From: JAFDZW01 sp035632315
GTDB taxonomy: Bacteria; Bacteroidota; Ignavibacteria; Palsa-1295
DNA length: 35,994 nucleotides
Direction: 5' to 3'
Assembly (NCBI GenBank): GCA_035632315.1
Contig: DASQGZ010000016.1
Span: 1-35,994 of the forward strand
This document shows, one piece after another, positions 7,338-16,635 of this stretch. A model generated the notes under the pieces. That model was given only the letters and a program-made list of their open reading frames with translations, was not told where the DNA came from and did no database searches. Within the stretch, counting starts at the first letter, position 1, and the number at the start of each line of letters is the position of its first letter. The position numbers and the translations under genes are program-made.

Positions 7338-8666
7338 TTATTTCGTTATAACGAACTTCCCCGTATAAGAATTTTGCGAAGTGACAAGATCGAAATAATA
7401 TGTCCCATTCGCTAAATGCGATCCATCGAAAATAGTTTGATGCATTCCCGCGTCTTGAAGCTGCGGCGTTGTTGAGTTTAGTATGTTCCCTTGAACATCG
7501 GTGTATAGAAACGACACTGTTGTCGTCGAAGGCAGTTGATATTGTATATTGACTAATCCCGGAGTAGGATTTGGAAAAACCTGTACTTGGAAGTTTGGAG
7601 ATTGTGGTTGCATTACAGAAGAGAAATTACCGCCTGTTGTCGTACGATAGATATTACCACCACCACAAACTATTGCAACGCTGTCGTTAAGCATTTGAAC
7701 CCCAACGAGCCATGGCGCATTTGGGATATATTGTCGTTGCCAAGTTTTTCCACTGTCGTTAGTCGAAAAAATGATACCCTTAAACGTGAAGTTTTGTGTC
7801 AACGCACCGACGACTAATCCATGTCTTTGATTACAAAATGAAAGTGAGCTGAAACCACTGTTTGCATCTACGAGACTTACTGTGTCCCAACTGGATCCGC
7901 CATTCGTTGTTTTTGCCACGTAAGCTGACAATGAAGCAGCAAATACTGCATTAGCACCCAGAGCTTGGCAACAAGATAAACTAACTGGTACTCCAGTGTA
8001 AACCTGAGTCCACGAAGCACCGGCATTGGTTGTTTTTGCACATAATCCTGCCGGTGGCCAATCAAGGTGAGGCGGATACGAAATAGGTTCACCGACAGCA
8101 TAACACGTTACCGCGTCGCCAAATGATGCGTCGTTTGCTGCGACACCCGTCTGTATTCCTGACGACACATTCCAGCTTTTTCCTCCATCGATCGTTCGTT
8201 CAATATCCGGGCCGTCTATGATAAGACATGTATCCGGGTTGGCAAAAGCAATATGTCCGTTCCCTCCCGGTTTAGGGATAGATTGCCACGACATCCCGCC
8301 ATCCGTCGTTTTAGAGACAGCGCCATTAACTCCTCCCGGTACATAAACTGAAAATCCTATGAGCGAAGTGACGAATTTGGTCGGATAACCGGGTACCGGA
8401 GTGGTCAAGGTGTCCCATGTTTTTCCCATATCGGTTGATCGGAGCAATACAGTGAATGATCCGTTTGCGGCAGTTGCATATCCAGTATCTTTCGATGGGA
8501 ATTGCAACTGATCAATGTAGCCTCCGCCAGAGCCATAAATGGGATTCGAGAATACCACTTGCCACCCGCTCGTGGTGTCGGTCTGAACTAATTGTTTTGT
8601 TTGCGAATAACTTGTTCTGCCGAGAAGCAGAATGACTAATAAAGAGATATGCGATCTCACGTGCAT
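7338..8666 (-). CDS. Secreted Asp-box/YCF48-like repeat protein with T9SS sorting domain
   Basis: 442 residues from ATG 8666; a TTG at 8678, right after the preceding stop codon, would add four residues. The N-terminus is a Sec signal ending near TSYSQ. The body has at least six Asp-box-like turns of the form [ST]-x-[DN]-x-G-x-[ST]-W (for example STDMGKTW, TTDGGMSW, TIDGGKSW, TTNAGASW, TTNGGSSW, TNDSGKTW), typical of sialidase/photosystem-II-stability (YCF48-like) beta-propellers. The last 80 residues form a type A T9SS sorting domain: VFPNPTPG, then a beta-sandwich with YTDVQGN and the NGTYYFDLVT...KFVITK end. It should be exported by Sec, cross the outer membrane by T9SS and be attached or released at the cell surface. 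The PorV-like gene directly upstream fits that route. The specific role of the propeller is unknown. Confidence 0.9.
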   Translation of the reverse strand: MHVRSHISLLVILLLGRTSYSQTKQLVQTDTTSGWQVVFSNPIYGSGGGYIDQLQFPSKDTGYATAANGSFTVLLRSTDMGKTWDTLTTPVPGYPTKFVTSLIGFSVYVPGGVNGAVSKTTDGGMSWQSIPKPGGNGHIAFANPDTCLIIDGPDIERTIDGGKSWNVSSGIQTGVAANDASFGDAVTCYAVGEPISYPPHLDWPPAGLCAKTTNAGASWTQVYTGVPVSLSCCQALGANAVFAASLSAYVAKTTNGGSSWDTVSLVDANSGFSSLSFCNQRHGLVVGALTQNFTFKGIIFSTNDSGKTWQRQYIPNAPWLVGVQMLNDSVAIVCGGGNIYRTTTGGNFSSVMQPQSPNFQVQVFPNPTPGLVNIQYQLPSTTTVSFLYTDVQGNILNSTTPQLQDAGMHQTIFDGSHLANGTYYFDLVTSQNSYTGKFVITK

Positions 8667-8678
8667 ATTCAAATACAA

Positions 8679-9707
8679 TTACTGCATTCTTCGCCACTTC
8701 TCTTGTTCGAGACTCACAGCGAAACTCACTCTATGAATATTACCAAGCTGGTCTTGCGCGTTGAAGCTTTGAAATGCATATTCGATCGAGAGTTTTGGCA
8801 GATGTACACCGGCGCCGAGCGTCAGTTGTTTCGTGTCGGTATATCCGCCGCGAAGCGAGATGATATTTTTGAATGTATATTCCAACCCGAGATGAATATC
8901 GGCGCTGACAGGTCCGAGATGTGCTTCGGAAACAACGCCTCTATTTTCAAATCTGAGATCAATATCGGTAACGGGCATCAGAACGTGCGAGCCGTTGGAA
9001 AATATATCATAGAAATATGCGCCCCCAATTTTAATTGTCGGCGATACAAGTTCGCGTGTTCCGCTGGTATATGCAAGCAGTGTCGTGGTAATATCCTGCC
9101 CGACCGCGGCAAGAACGAGGTTTGGGAGCGCCTGATATTTTATCGCTGCATCGAAGCCGATACCCGTCGCGCTATTTTCGGGGTCAAGCTTTCGGACGAT
9201 CACTTTCATCGTTGCGCCGTATGACAAGAGCGAATCGTGACGAGTCCCGTACGAAAAATAAAATCCCCAATCGTAATTGCCGAATGTCGTGACTTTGGAA
9301 TAATCGAGATAATTTTCTCCGTCGAACGTGCCCGTACCCGAAACGTCGATAAATGCGTTTCGCGTATCTTTGATGTTATCAATACCGATGTGAAAGACGG
9401 AAAATGCAGCACCGGAATTTCTGCCGATCGGAATAGCGACAGCGCCGTAATCGTATTTTACCGTATTATCAAAGCGGGCTTCATGCATTCCCGTGATCGA
9501 GGGGTATTTTAATTCACTCAGCGCGGCAGGGTTCCAATATCCGGCGGTTGCATCGTTGGTAAAAGCGATCGCCGACCCTCCGAGCGCGAGCGATCGTGCC
9601 CCCGCACCAAGCTGCAAGAACTCACCTGCGTATGCGGCAAAGCTCTGAGCGTACATAGTACGACAGCTAAATAAGAGAATAAGTATGATGAAGATCCGCC
9701 TCAGCAC
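8679..9707 (-). CDS. PorV/PorQ-family outer-membrane beta-barrel protein
   Basis: 342 residues from a GTG start at 9707 (no in-frame ATG nearby). A Sec signal ends at TMYAQS. The mature N-terminus has the family signature GEFLQLGAGARSLALGGS followed by NDATAGYWNPAAL, the same as the PorV/PorQ (UPF0164) group, which resembles FadL-like barrels. The remainder alternates short amphipathic strands and ends in FAVSLEQEKWRRMQ. PorV shuttles T9SS cargo and helps the attachment complex. Whether this copy is the general PorV or a paralogue dedicated to the adjacent cargo cannot be told from the window. Its stop codon is immediately followed by the start region of the T9SS cargo gene with no spacer, so the two are probably translated together. 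Confidence 0.88.
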   Translation of the reverse strand: MLRRIFIILILLFSCRTMYAQSFAAYAGEFLQLGAGARSLALGGSAIAFTNDATAGYWNPAALSELKYPSITGMHEARFDNTVKYDYGAVAIPIGRNSGAAFSVFHIGIDNIKDTRNAFIDVSGTGTFDGENYLDYSKVTTFGNYDWGFYFSYGTRHDSLLSYGATMKVIVRKLDPENSATGIGFDAAIKYQALPNLVLAAVGQDITTTLLAYTSGTRELVSPTIKIGGAYFYDIFSNGSHVLMPVTDIDLRFENRGVVSEAHLGPVSADIHLGLEYTFKNIISLRGGYTDTKQLTLGAGVHLPKLSIEYAFQSFNAQDQLGNIHRVSFAVSLEQEKWRRMQ

Positions 9708-9768
9708 GTCATTTATCTACAAAGAAATAAAGTGTTTAATTCATAAGGGATTGCTTTTTGACTTGTTA

Positions 9769-10527
9769 CTAATTCCAAAGCCCAAACTTCTCCGGATATA
9801 TCACCTTCCAAAATGTCAGCCCCTGTGCCGGACAAATAAACCTGGCTCTGTCAAGCTCTTGCGGATCATTCAGAAGTCGAGCGTATTCATCTTGTCCCAG
9901 CCTTCCTCTTCCTACTTCAACGATCCCACCAACAAGCGCGCGCACCATCCCGCGCACGAAGCGATTTGCAGATAACCACATCGTGATCGTTTCCTCACTC
10001 TCGATCATCTCGGTATTCGTAATGATGCACCTGTAATGATCGACATCATCGGAGAGCTTCGAGAATGACGTAAAGTCGTGTTCTCCCAAAAGCGCTGCGA
10101 ATGTATGCTGCATCGCTTCTATATCCAATTCATAGGGTACTTGCCAAAAGTAATTTCTTTCAAGCGCGATTCGGCTTCTCGAAATTTGATACCGGTAGGT
10201 TCTTTCGTGCGCAGAAAAGCGAGAATGAAAATCAGAACTGACTTCACGGACATCCTTGATGACAATATCTTCACCTGTCAGTGCATTGAGCGCTTCGATA
10301 ACTTTCCATAACGGGAGCGAATCATTAAGATCAACTTCGGTATGCGCAACCATTGCTTTTGCATGTACACCGGCATCGGTTCTGCCTGAACCGATGACAG
10401 TCACTATCTGCCCCGTCAGGCGCTGAACTGCTGTTTCGATCTCTCCCTGAACGGTTCTCTGGTTTGGCTGTACTTGCCACCCGGAAAACTCGGTGCCGTC
10501 ATATTCCGCTAATAATGCTAATTTCAT
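9769..10527 (-). CDS. truA: tRNA pseudouridine(38-40) synthase
   Basis: 252 residues from ATG 10527. It converts uridines 38-40 of the anticodon arm to pseudouridine. The N-terminus MKLALLAEYDGTEFSGWQ and the catalytic D51 in GSGRTDAGVHA are canonical TruA, and the C-terminal half has FVRGMVRALVGGIVEVGRG and an AP...GL-type PAQGL segment. The frame is open to 10635, but that would overlap the divergent glmS start and add a 36-residue extension not seen in the family, so the internal ATG is chosen. It is divergent from glmS with only 68 bases between the starts, so both promoters must overlap there. Confidence 0.95.
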   Translation of the reverse strand: MKLALLAEYDGTEFSGWQVQPNQRTVQGEIETAVQRLTGQIVTVIGSGRTDAGVHAKAMVAHTEVDLNDSLPLWKVIEALNALTGEDIVIKDVREVSSDFHSRFSAHERTYRYQISRSRIALERNYFWQVPYELDIEAMQHTFAALLGEHDFTSFSKLSDDVDHYRCIITNTEMIESEETITMWLSANRFVRGMVRALVGGIVEVGRGRLGQDEYARLLNDPQELDRARFICPAQGLTFWKVIYPEKFGLWN

Positions 10528-10595
10528 TGCATATAGTAACAGTTTTTTGATAATTACGTTATAGAAGTCGAATTTAAGTTTTACATTTAGGCAAT

Positions 10596-12458
10596 ATGTG
10601 TGGCATCGTCGGATATATCGGAGAACGGAAAGCACAACCGATCATTCTTGCCGGACTCAAACGGCTTGAGTATCGCGGATATGATTCTGCGGGCATCGCA
10701 ACGATCGAACATATTCCCGCGAATGGCAAAGCGGCAAGTGAACAATTACTCGTAGTAAAGAAAAAAGGGAAAGTTACCGAGCTCGAAGAAGCTTTGAGAA
10801 CATCGGTGAGCACTGCGACTGTTGGTATTGGCCACACTCGCTGGGCAACACACGGTGCGCCAAGCGATGTCAATAGCCACCCACATACAGATCAAAGCGG
10901 AACGATCGCGCTGATCCATAACGGCATCATCGAAAATTATTTCGCGATCAAACAAACCCTCCTCGAACGCGGACATACATTTAAAAGCGAAACAGATACA
11001 GAAGTTTTAGCCCATCTTGTCGGTGAATTCTACTCACAAGGCATGACGCTGACCGAAGCACTCCGTTTGGCGCTCAATGAAGTAGTCGGCGCGTACGGCG
11101 TTTGCGTTGTTTCGTCACACTCACCGCGCGAGATCGTCTGTGCGCGCAAAGGCTCGCCGATCGTCATCGGTATCGGCGACCGCGAGAATTTTATTGCCAG
11201 TGATGCTTCGGCGATCGTGTCCTATACGCGCGACGTTATTTATCTATCTGACGGCGAGATCGCTACCGTTACCGATACCGAAGTAAAGACGCGCACGATA
11301 GAAGATGTCGAGGTAAAAAAGGCGATCGAACAAATTACCATCAAACTCGAAGAGCTCGAAAAAGGCGGTTACGAGCATTTTATGCTCAAAGAAATCCACG
11401 AGCAGCCTTCTACCGTTCAAGATGCGATGCGCGGGCGTATTATCGCAGACGACGGGACAACGATCCTTGGCGGACTTCGCAATCACTTTACAACGCTCAG
11501 AAATGCAAAACGAATAATCATTACAGCGTGCGGCACGAGTTATCATGCAGGTCTGATCGGCAAATATATGCTCGAGCAGCTGCTGCAAATTCCAGTTGAC
11601 GTCGAGTATGCAAGTGAGTTTCGTTATCGCAATCCGGTCGTTAATAGCGGCGATGTGATGTTTGTGATCAGCCAATCGGGTGAGACTGCTGATACACTAG
11701 CGGCAATGCGTGAAGGCAAGCGCAAAGGCGCACTGGCGCTTGGCATTGTAAATGTCGTAGGCTCGACGATCGCCCGCGAATCCGATGGCGGCGTTTACAT
11801 TCATGCCGGTCCTGAGATCGGTGTTGCCTCGACAAAAGCATTTACATCGCAAGTGACGGTGCTCGCACTTCTTTCGGTGATGCTTGGCAGAATGAAAGGG
11901 CTTTCTGTCGTTGACGGGAAAGAATATATCCGCGCGCTTACAAGTTTACCGCAACAGATCGAAGGGTTACTGACCTCATGCGAAGAAACCATTAAAGCGA
12001 TTGTCGAGGATTTCAAGCACGCCGATCATTTTCTCTATCTCGGCAGAGGATATAATTATCCCGTTGCGCTCGAAGGGGCGCTGAAGTTAAAAGAAATTTC
12101 CTACATTCACGCCGAAGGCTACCCTGCCGCCGAAATGAAGCACGGACCGATCGCACTGATCGATGAGAATATGCCGGTCGTTGTTGTCGCGCCGAACGAT
12201 GATGTATATGAGAAAGTGCTTTCGAACATTCAGGAAGTCCGCGCGCGCGGAGGCAAGGTGATCGCCATTGCGAGCGAAGGTGATAGAGAGATCACTCGTC
12301 TTGCCGAGCAAGTGATCTATATTCCGAGAACGATCGCGATGCTTGTCCCGATCTTATCGGTTATCCCGTTGCAGCTGCTTTCATATTATATGGCAACAGC
12401 TCGCGGAGCGAATGTCGATCAGCCGCGAAATCTCGCTAAGTCAGTTACAGTAGAGTAA
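10596..12458 (+). CDS. glmS: Glutamine-fructose-6-phosphate aminotransferase (isomerizing)
   Basis: 620 residues, of normal length. It makes glucosamine-6-phosphate for peptidoglycan and lipopolysaccharide. The start at MCGIVGYIG exposes the nucleophilic Cys2 of the class II glutaminase, with the HTRWATHG and NGIIENY segments following. Two SIS sugar-isomerase domains come next: the first has CGTSYHAG and SQSGETADT, the second LGRGYNYPVALEGALKLKEISYIHAEGY. The protein ends PRNLAKSVTVE as expected. There is no glmS ribozyme space upstream, since only 68 bases separate it from truA. A very strong terminator follows at 12467. Confidence 0.97.
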   Translation: MCGIVGYIGERKAQPIILAGLKRLEYRGYDSAGIATIEHIPANGKAASEQLLVVKKKGKVTELEEALRTSVSTATVGIGHTRWATHGAPSDVNSHPHTDQSGTIALIHNGIIENYFAIKQTLLERGHTFKSETDTEVLAHLVGEFYSQGMTLTEALRLALNEVVGAYGVCVVSSHSPREIVCARKGSPIVIGIGDRENFIASDASAIVSYTRDVIYLSDGEIATVTDTEVKTRTIEDVEVKKAIEQITIKLEELEKGGYEHFMLKEIHEQPSTVQDAMRGRIIADDGTTILGGLRNHFTTLRNAKRIIITACGTSYHAGLIGKYMLEQLLQIPVDVEYASEFRYRNPVVNSGDVMFVISQSGETADTLAAMREGKRKGALALGIVNVVGSTIARESDGGVYIHAGPEIGVASTKAFTSQVTVLALLSVMLGRMKGLSVVDGKEYIRALTSLPQQIEGLLTSCEETIKAIVEDFKHADHFLYLGRGYNYPVALEGALKLKEISYIHAEGYPAAEMKHGPIALIDENMPVVVVAPNDDVYEKVLSNIQEVRARGGKVIAIASEGDREITRLAEQVIYIPRTIAMLVPILSVIPLQLLSYYMATARGANVDQPRNLAKSVTVE

Positions 12459-12466
12459 CGATCGTA

Positions 12467-12500
12467 AATTAAAAACGCGCCGGGTGGCGCGTTTTTAATT
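12467..12500 (+). terminator. Bidirectional terminator between glmS and the ppiD-like gene
   Basis: A perfect 15-base stem (AATTAAAAACGCGCC at 12467-12481 and its complement at 12486-12500) has a GGGT tetraloop. The GC core flanked by an A-run and a T-run makes it work in both directions, serving convergent glmS (plus) and the ppiD-like gene (minus, stop at 12514). Confidence 0.92.
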
Positions 12501-12513
12501 TTGTTGTTGTGTT

Positions 12514-14649
12514 TTAAAATTTCGCAATACGAAAATCTTTTACTTTCGCGTTGTCTTTTAAGTTCTGGAGCCACTCCCCGAAAAATCGCTGTTCTTTTTC
12601 CTGTGCGAGATTCATAAAGAACTGTGGCTTTTGTTTGTTGTATTCGTTCTTATCGGTTGGTTTAAGCTCGATAAGTTTTGCAATATAATAACCGCCGACT
12701 CCTTTGACCGCAGGGGTAATATCACCGGGTTTTATATTATAGACGGCATTCAGGAGTTCATATTCGGTACCAAGCTGCGGGACTGACTCGGCAGGACCGG
12801 CAGTCAAGCGTTGAACGCGAAGCGTCGAATCTACAGAAACAAGCTTTTGCAGATCGTCACCAGGCTGAAGCATACCACGAAGCTGCTGTGCTTTAGAAGC
12901 AACGGCATCGACCATTCGCTGTTTGGCGACCTCACCCTTTACCACTTTCTTTAATTCTTCGTCAAGTGTACGCGTGCCTTTGGGAACAACATCCATCACC
13001 TGAGCAACGGTTGTTAGCCTGATATTTGCGATATGTACCGGCGAAGTAATATCACCGGGTGAAAGTTCGAATATATAGCTGGTGAACGGAGGGTATCCGA
13101 ACATCGGCTGGCCTTTCTTCGTGACGAGCGGCGCATCAGAAATAACGCGAAGATCCATATCCTTTGCCGCCTGATCGAAGCCTTTCTTCTTTGCTTGCTC
13201 GGTAAATATCGTCGCTTGCTGCTGCGTCATGCGTGTAGTCTGCGAACTTGCCTTGATCTCGAGCGGTATCGTCTGGACAAAGATAGCGTTGTGTGTACGA
13301 CCTTTATATTGATAAATGTCATACCCGCCGGAAGGTGTTTCGACCGGGCTGGCGACATCACCTATAGAAAGACCTGAAAGAGCCCTTGCACTGCCGGGAG
13401 GGAGTGCATTTTCAGGTACCCAGCCCATTTCGCCGCCGAATCGTGCATTCGGATCCATCGAATATTGGCGAGCAAGGTCACTAAATTTTGCTCCGGAACG
13501 GAGATCCGAAACAACCTTTTCAGCAAGAGCTTTTGCACTGTCTCTATTTTCATTTCCCGGTTTGCCTGGACTGATGAGAATATGCTTCAAGTGATAAAGC
13601 TCTTTACCGGTATCGGAAACCGAAGTAACGCGAACGACTCGAAGCTGGCCCTGCATTGTCAATGTTGAGATGACATCTCCGGGTTTTGCCGCAACAACCG
13701 AGTCGGAATTCACAAAGGATGACAGCATCTTCGGATCAAGGAGCGACGCCGGCTGAAACCCCGCTTCAGAATAATCACGGGCAAAATCCTGTAATGTGCT
13801 GTCGGTTTCAGTCAGTGGGATCGTCTTCCAACGATCGACAAGTGTTTTGGCACGATCGTTGATCGACGCAGAGTCTTTTGCTGTCGGGAGCTCGCGGAAG
13901 ATCACAAATTTGATCCGGCGCCCTTCTTCTTGCTTATACTGCCACTTATGTTTTTCGTAGTAGTCGTTAATGTCGGCATCGGTAACTTTCGACAGATAAT
14001 TTGTGTACTCCATCTGCGGCGTCGCGATCTTCACCAGATCGAACGTTGCTTTTGCATTCTGTATATCGAAGCGCTCCCACATTTCCGAATTGGTGGTGCG
14101 AATGGTTGAAAGAATGATATCCTGCAGTTTTTCGCGTTTCATTGCCTCGCGTACTCGGGCAACGTATGGCGTAAGCGTTGTGTCATATCTCGGATCGCGA
14201 AGGACCTGCCAATACTCCTGCTGATGGAAGTGTCCGGTGGAATCGATAAAACTTTTCTTGATCTCATCGGGCGGATTGTAGAACATCTTTTCACGAACTT
14301 CCTGATCGGTGATCGTGATGCCGTACTCTGTAAGTTTCTGGTCGATGAGCTTTTGTGTCAGGATTTCGTCCCACACTTTTTGCCCGACTTCGGATTCTTC
14401 ATCATCGGTCAAGCTCGATTTTTTTGCTTCGTTGAGCTTTTGCTGGCGTGCTCCTTGATAGAGATCCTGATACTCTTTGTTGGATATCGGAAGCCCGTTG
14501 ACCTCGCCTATTTCATCGCCTCGTGGACCACCGCTTCGGAAGAAATCGCCTTGTGCGCCCCATTCGAATACGATCATTAACAGAAATGCGCCTGCCAGAC
14601 CTGCGAATATCACAGTCATCTTCTCGCGCATTTTATTCATTATTGCCAT
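12514..14649 (-). CDS. Membrane-anchored PpiD/SurA-like peptidyl-prolyl isomerase
   Basis: 711 residues. One N-terminal membrane segment (about 12-28) anchors it in the inner membrane with the rest in the periplasm. Next comes a SurA_N-type helical chaperone module (GEVNGLPISNKEYQDLYQ..., LIDQKL.EYGITITDQEV, about 45-230), then a parvulin domain at about 353-460 with LYHLKHILIS, SGAKFSDLARQYSMDP and GGEMGWVPENALPPG. The C-terminal quarter looks like a further degenerate parvulin or SurA-like segment (FELSPGDITSPV, LLNAVYNIKPGDITPAV). The layout matches PpiD. It probably helps fold periplasmic and outer-membrane proteins, which are numerous in this window. Start ATG 14649 or ATG 14640. No Shine-Dalgarno is seen. 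Confidence 0.9.
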   Translation of the reverse strand: MAIMNKMREKMTVIFAGLAGAFLLMIVFEWGAQGDFFRSGGPRGDEIGEVNGLPISNKEYQDLYQGARQQKLNEAKKSSLTDDEESEVGQKVWDEILTQKLIDQKLTEYGITITDQEVREKMFYNPPDEIKKSFIDSTGHFHQQEYWQVLRDPRYDTTLTPYVARVREAMKREKLQDIILSTIRTTNSEMWERFDIQNAKATFDLVKIATPQMEYTNYLSKVTDADINDYYEKHKWQYKQEEGRRIKFVIFRELPTAKDSASINDRAKTLVDRWKTIPLTETDSTLQDFARDYSEAGFQPASLLDPKMLSSFVNSDSVVAAKPGDVISTLTMQGQLRVVRVTSVSDTGKELYHLKHILISPGKPGNENRDSAKALAEKVVSDLRSGAKFSDLARQYSMDPNARFGGEMGWVPENALPPGSARALSGLSIGDVASPVETPSGGYDIYQYKGRTHNAIFVQTIPLEIKASSQTTRMTQQQATIFTEQAKKKGFDQAAKDMDLRVISDAPLVTKKGQPMFGYPPFTSYIFELSPGDITSPVHIANIRLTTVAQVMDVVPKGTRTLDEELKKVVKGEVAKQRMVDAVASKAQQLRGMLQPGDDLQKLVSVDSTLRVQRLTAGPAESVPQLGTEYELLNAVYNIKPGDITPAVKGVGGYYIAKLIELKPTDKNEYNKQKPQFFMNLAQEKEQRFFGEWLQNLKDNAKVKDFRIAKF

Positions 14650-14738
14650 TTTGCGTGGTTTTTGCTATAAGATAAAAAGATTGCCCTACAAGCCCATTAA
14701 AATCGTTTATTCGACACGAGAAGTTCCTTTTTTCCGCG

Positions 14739-14764
14739 AAAAACACCTAACTGACCATTAGGTG
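14739..14764 (-). terminator. Terminator overlapping the GT2 stop codon
   Basis: On the minus strand a 7-base stem (CACCTAA at 14764-14758, complement at 14750-14744) with a 7-base loop runs into five T (14743-14739). The first arm contains the TAA stop codon of the glycosyltransferase, so the ribosome at the stop would cover the hairpin. It closes the minus-strand run that begins at sprA. Confidence 0.82.
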
Positions 14765-15852
14765 TGGTAGTCACGTCCTTTCCAAACGACCGTCTTTTGA
14801 AAATACTGGAATGGGACACAAACAAGAAAGAATAATAAATATACCTGGTAGAACGGGAAACTCCATAAGAGCTTCTTTTGCCGGAGTGAGACCGCCATCG
14901 GGAAAACAATAAGCAAATCCCCTGCCCACTTGATCAAAAGCGTTAGAATTGCATATTGAAGAGGTAGCAGGAAAAAACCAAAGATCGAAGCTGCCATTCC
15001 AAGGTAACCGAGAGCCAGGATGAACCATCCTATGAACCCCAGCTCTTTAGCGCCGATGACCCAACGCTGTTTTTGCCGCCACCATGACGCGAGAGAACCC
15101 GGCGGTTTCGTCCGGACAAGCAAGTGCTTGTTTACTTTGAACTTCACTTTCCACTTCGAACGCCACATTGCCTGAAACAAGGCTACATCTTCGGTCACAC
15201 TGAATGGGATACTTTCATACCCCCCGATATCAATATATGCCTGTCTTCGCAGCGAAAGGTTATTTCCAATGATCGAAACAGAAATGCCCATATTTATCCC
15301 CGACATGCTCATTCCGAGAAGCTGCATCATTTCAATAGAGACGACTGCGGAAGACACCTTATTGGAATTCAGTATAGTAACGCTTGAGACCATCCCGGTA
15401 TCTTCATCATAATAAAGAAGATATTCTTTGATCCATTGAGCGGGTACTTCGCAATCAGCATCGGAAATAAAAACAAATTCTCCTTTCGCGGCATTAATGC
15501 CCTTGATAAGTGCATTTACTTTTCCTCCTTCGTTGGGCTCACCACGAAGACTAATTACTTCGAGGTTTGTAAGCTTTGTTTTCCAGTATTGTAACCGTTC
15601 CCCTGTTCTATCATCAGAATGATCGTCGACGACAACAATCTGCAAACTCTCGGCAGGATAATCAAGTTTAGAAAGAGATTCAAGGCATTCGTCTATATTC
15701 TTTTCTTCGTTACGTGCGCAAACGACAACCGATACTTTTTTGACTATACTTGAAATGGCACTGACAGAATTTCTACGTAATCCGCGGCGAATTCCAACGA
15801 CAAAACATGCCAAAACGACAAAGTAAACGATCGAAAGTATGACAAGGGTCAT
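14758..15852 (-). CDS. Membrane glycosyltransferase, family 2 (GT-A fold)
   Basis: 364 residues. An N-terminal membrane helix (1-20) precedes the cytoplasmic GT-A domain with VVCARNEEKNI (43-53), VVDDHSDD (74-81), DAD (131-133), TED (220-222) and the QxxRW motif (260-264) typical of processive or polymer-building GT2 enzymes. Three or four hydrophobic segments fill 272-350. It likely transfers a nucleotide-sugar residue to a lipid or polysaccharide acceptor at the inner membrane; the sugar is not predictable. It follows the FAH gene by 33 bases in the same strand run. The closest known types are the ceramide glucosyltransferase-like and cellulose-synthase-like GT2 enzymes. Confidence 0.88.
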   Translation of the reverse strand: MTLVILSIVYFVVLACFVVGIRRGLRRNSVSAISSIVKKVSVVVCARNEEKNIDECLESLSKLDYPAESLQIVVVDDHSDDRTGERLQYWKTKLTNLEVISLRGEPNEGGKVNALIKGINAAKGEFVFISDADCEVPAQWIKEYLLYYDEDTGMVSSVTILNSNKVSSAVVSIEMMQLLGMSMSGINMGISVSIIGNNLSLRRQAYIDIGGYESIPFSVTEDVALFQAMWRSKWKVKFKVNKHLLVRTKPPGSLASWWRQKQRWVIGAKELGFIGWFILALGYLGMAASIFGFFLLPLQYAILTLLIKWAGDLLIVFPMAVSLRQKKLLWSFPFYQVYLLFFLVCVPFQYFQKTVVWKGRDYHT

Positions 15853-15885
15853 TCTGCCGGAATTAACGCGATGAAAATCTGGACG

Positions 15886-16578
15886 TTACTGCCATTCGAT
15901 CACTTCGGCATGAAAATCGAGGAGTACGACATTCGGGTCTTGCGTGTGCAATTGCATAACGATCTTATCTCCTGTCGCGAGTTTGCCTGTTCCTTTTGGG
16001 GTGCCCGTAAAAAGAATATCACCTAATTTCAATGAGCATCGTTGCGAAAGAAAGTTTACCATCATTTCGGGGGAAAAGATCATCTCTTTGGTATTCCCTC
16101 GCTGGCGGAGCTCACCGTTGACAAACAATGAAAATCCGATATTCTCAAATGGCGGTGCACCGTCGTATGGTATGAAGTGGCTTACTTGCGCGGAACCGTC
16201 GAATCCTTTTGCGAGTGTCCACGGAAGCCCTTTATTTTTAAACTCTGTCTGCAAATCCCGCATTGTCAGGTCTATCCCAACTCCGTAGCCATAAATAATT
16301 TCGCTTGGGTCGTATGCATGAATATCACGACCACCGCCGCGAAGCAGGAGCACAAGCTCCGCTTCAAATTCCAATGAATCTGTTCCGGGTGGATACTCGA
16401 TCACATTGTACGATCCGTGCCGAAGCGCACATGCCGGTTTAACAAAAATGATCGGGTTCGCCGGGCGCTCATTCCCTAATTCAAGAATATGATCGACATA
16501 ATTACGCCCGACACAATAGATCGTCCCGCTTTCTATCGAATATTCTTCCTGATGGTCAACGTCAAAAATGATCTGCAT
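15886..16578 (-). CDS. Fumarylacetoacetate hydrolase-family protein (FAHD1/YcgM-like)
   Basis: 230 residues, the single-domain size of FAHD1/YcgM. The N-terminus has CVGRNYVDH (22-30) and a KPACAL segment. The metal ligands are visible as E70 and E72 in SLEFEAEL and D103 in GIDLTMRDLQ, with the conserved Lys in AKGFD (124) and an FTGTPKGTG turn near the C-terminus. Family members hydrolyse or decarboxylate acylpyruvates or oxaloacetate with Mg2+; the exact substrate is not given by sequence. It lies between the HI0933-type flavoprotein and the glycosyltransferase, and nothing in those neighbours points to an aromatic degradation pathway. Confidence 0.9.
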   Translation of the reverse strand: MQIIFDVDHQEEYSIESGTIYCVGRNYVDHILELGNERPANPIIFVKPACALRHGSYNVIEYPPGTDSLEFEAELVLLLRGGGRDIHAYDPSEIIYGYGVGIDLTMRDLQTEFKNKGLPWTLAKGFDGSAQVSHFIPYDGAPPFENIGFSLFVNGELRQRGNTKEMIFSPEMMVNFLSQRCSLKLGDILFTGTPKGTGKLATGDKIVMQLHTQDPNVVLLDFHAEVIEWQ

Positions 16579-16635
16579 TTATTCTATGGCTTCCACTGAC
16601 TGTACGAATATACTGCTTGATATAGCATATTACAT

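Noticed and set aside
10528..10595. glmS ribozyme or riboswitch upstream of glmS
   Set aside because: Only 68 AT-rich bases separate glmS from divergent truA, too short for the known ribozyme, and no matching conserved core is visible.
10528..10635. Longer truA start at 10635
   Set aside because: It would overlap the divergent glmS start and add 36 residues absent from the family; ATG 10527 gives the canonical N-terminus.
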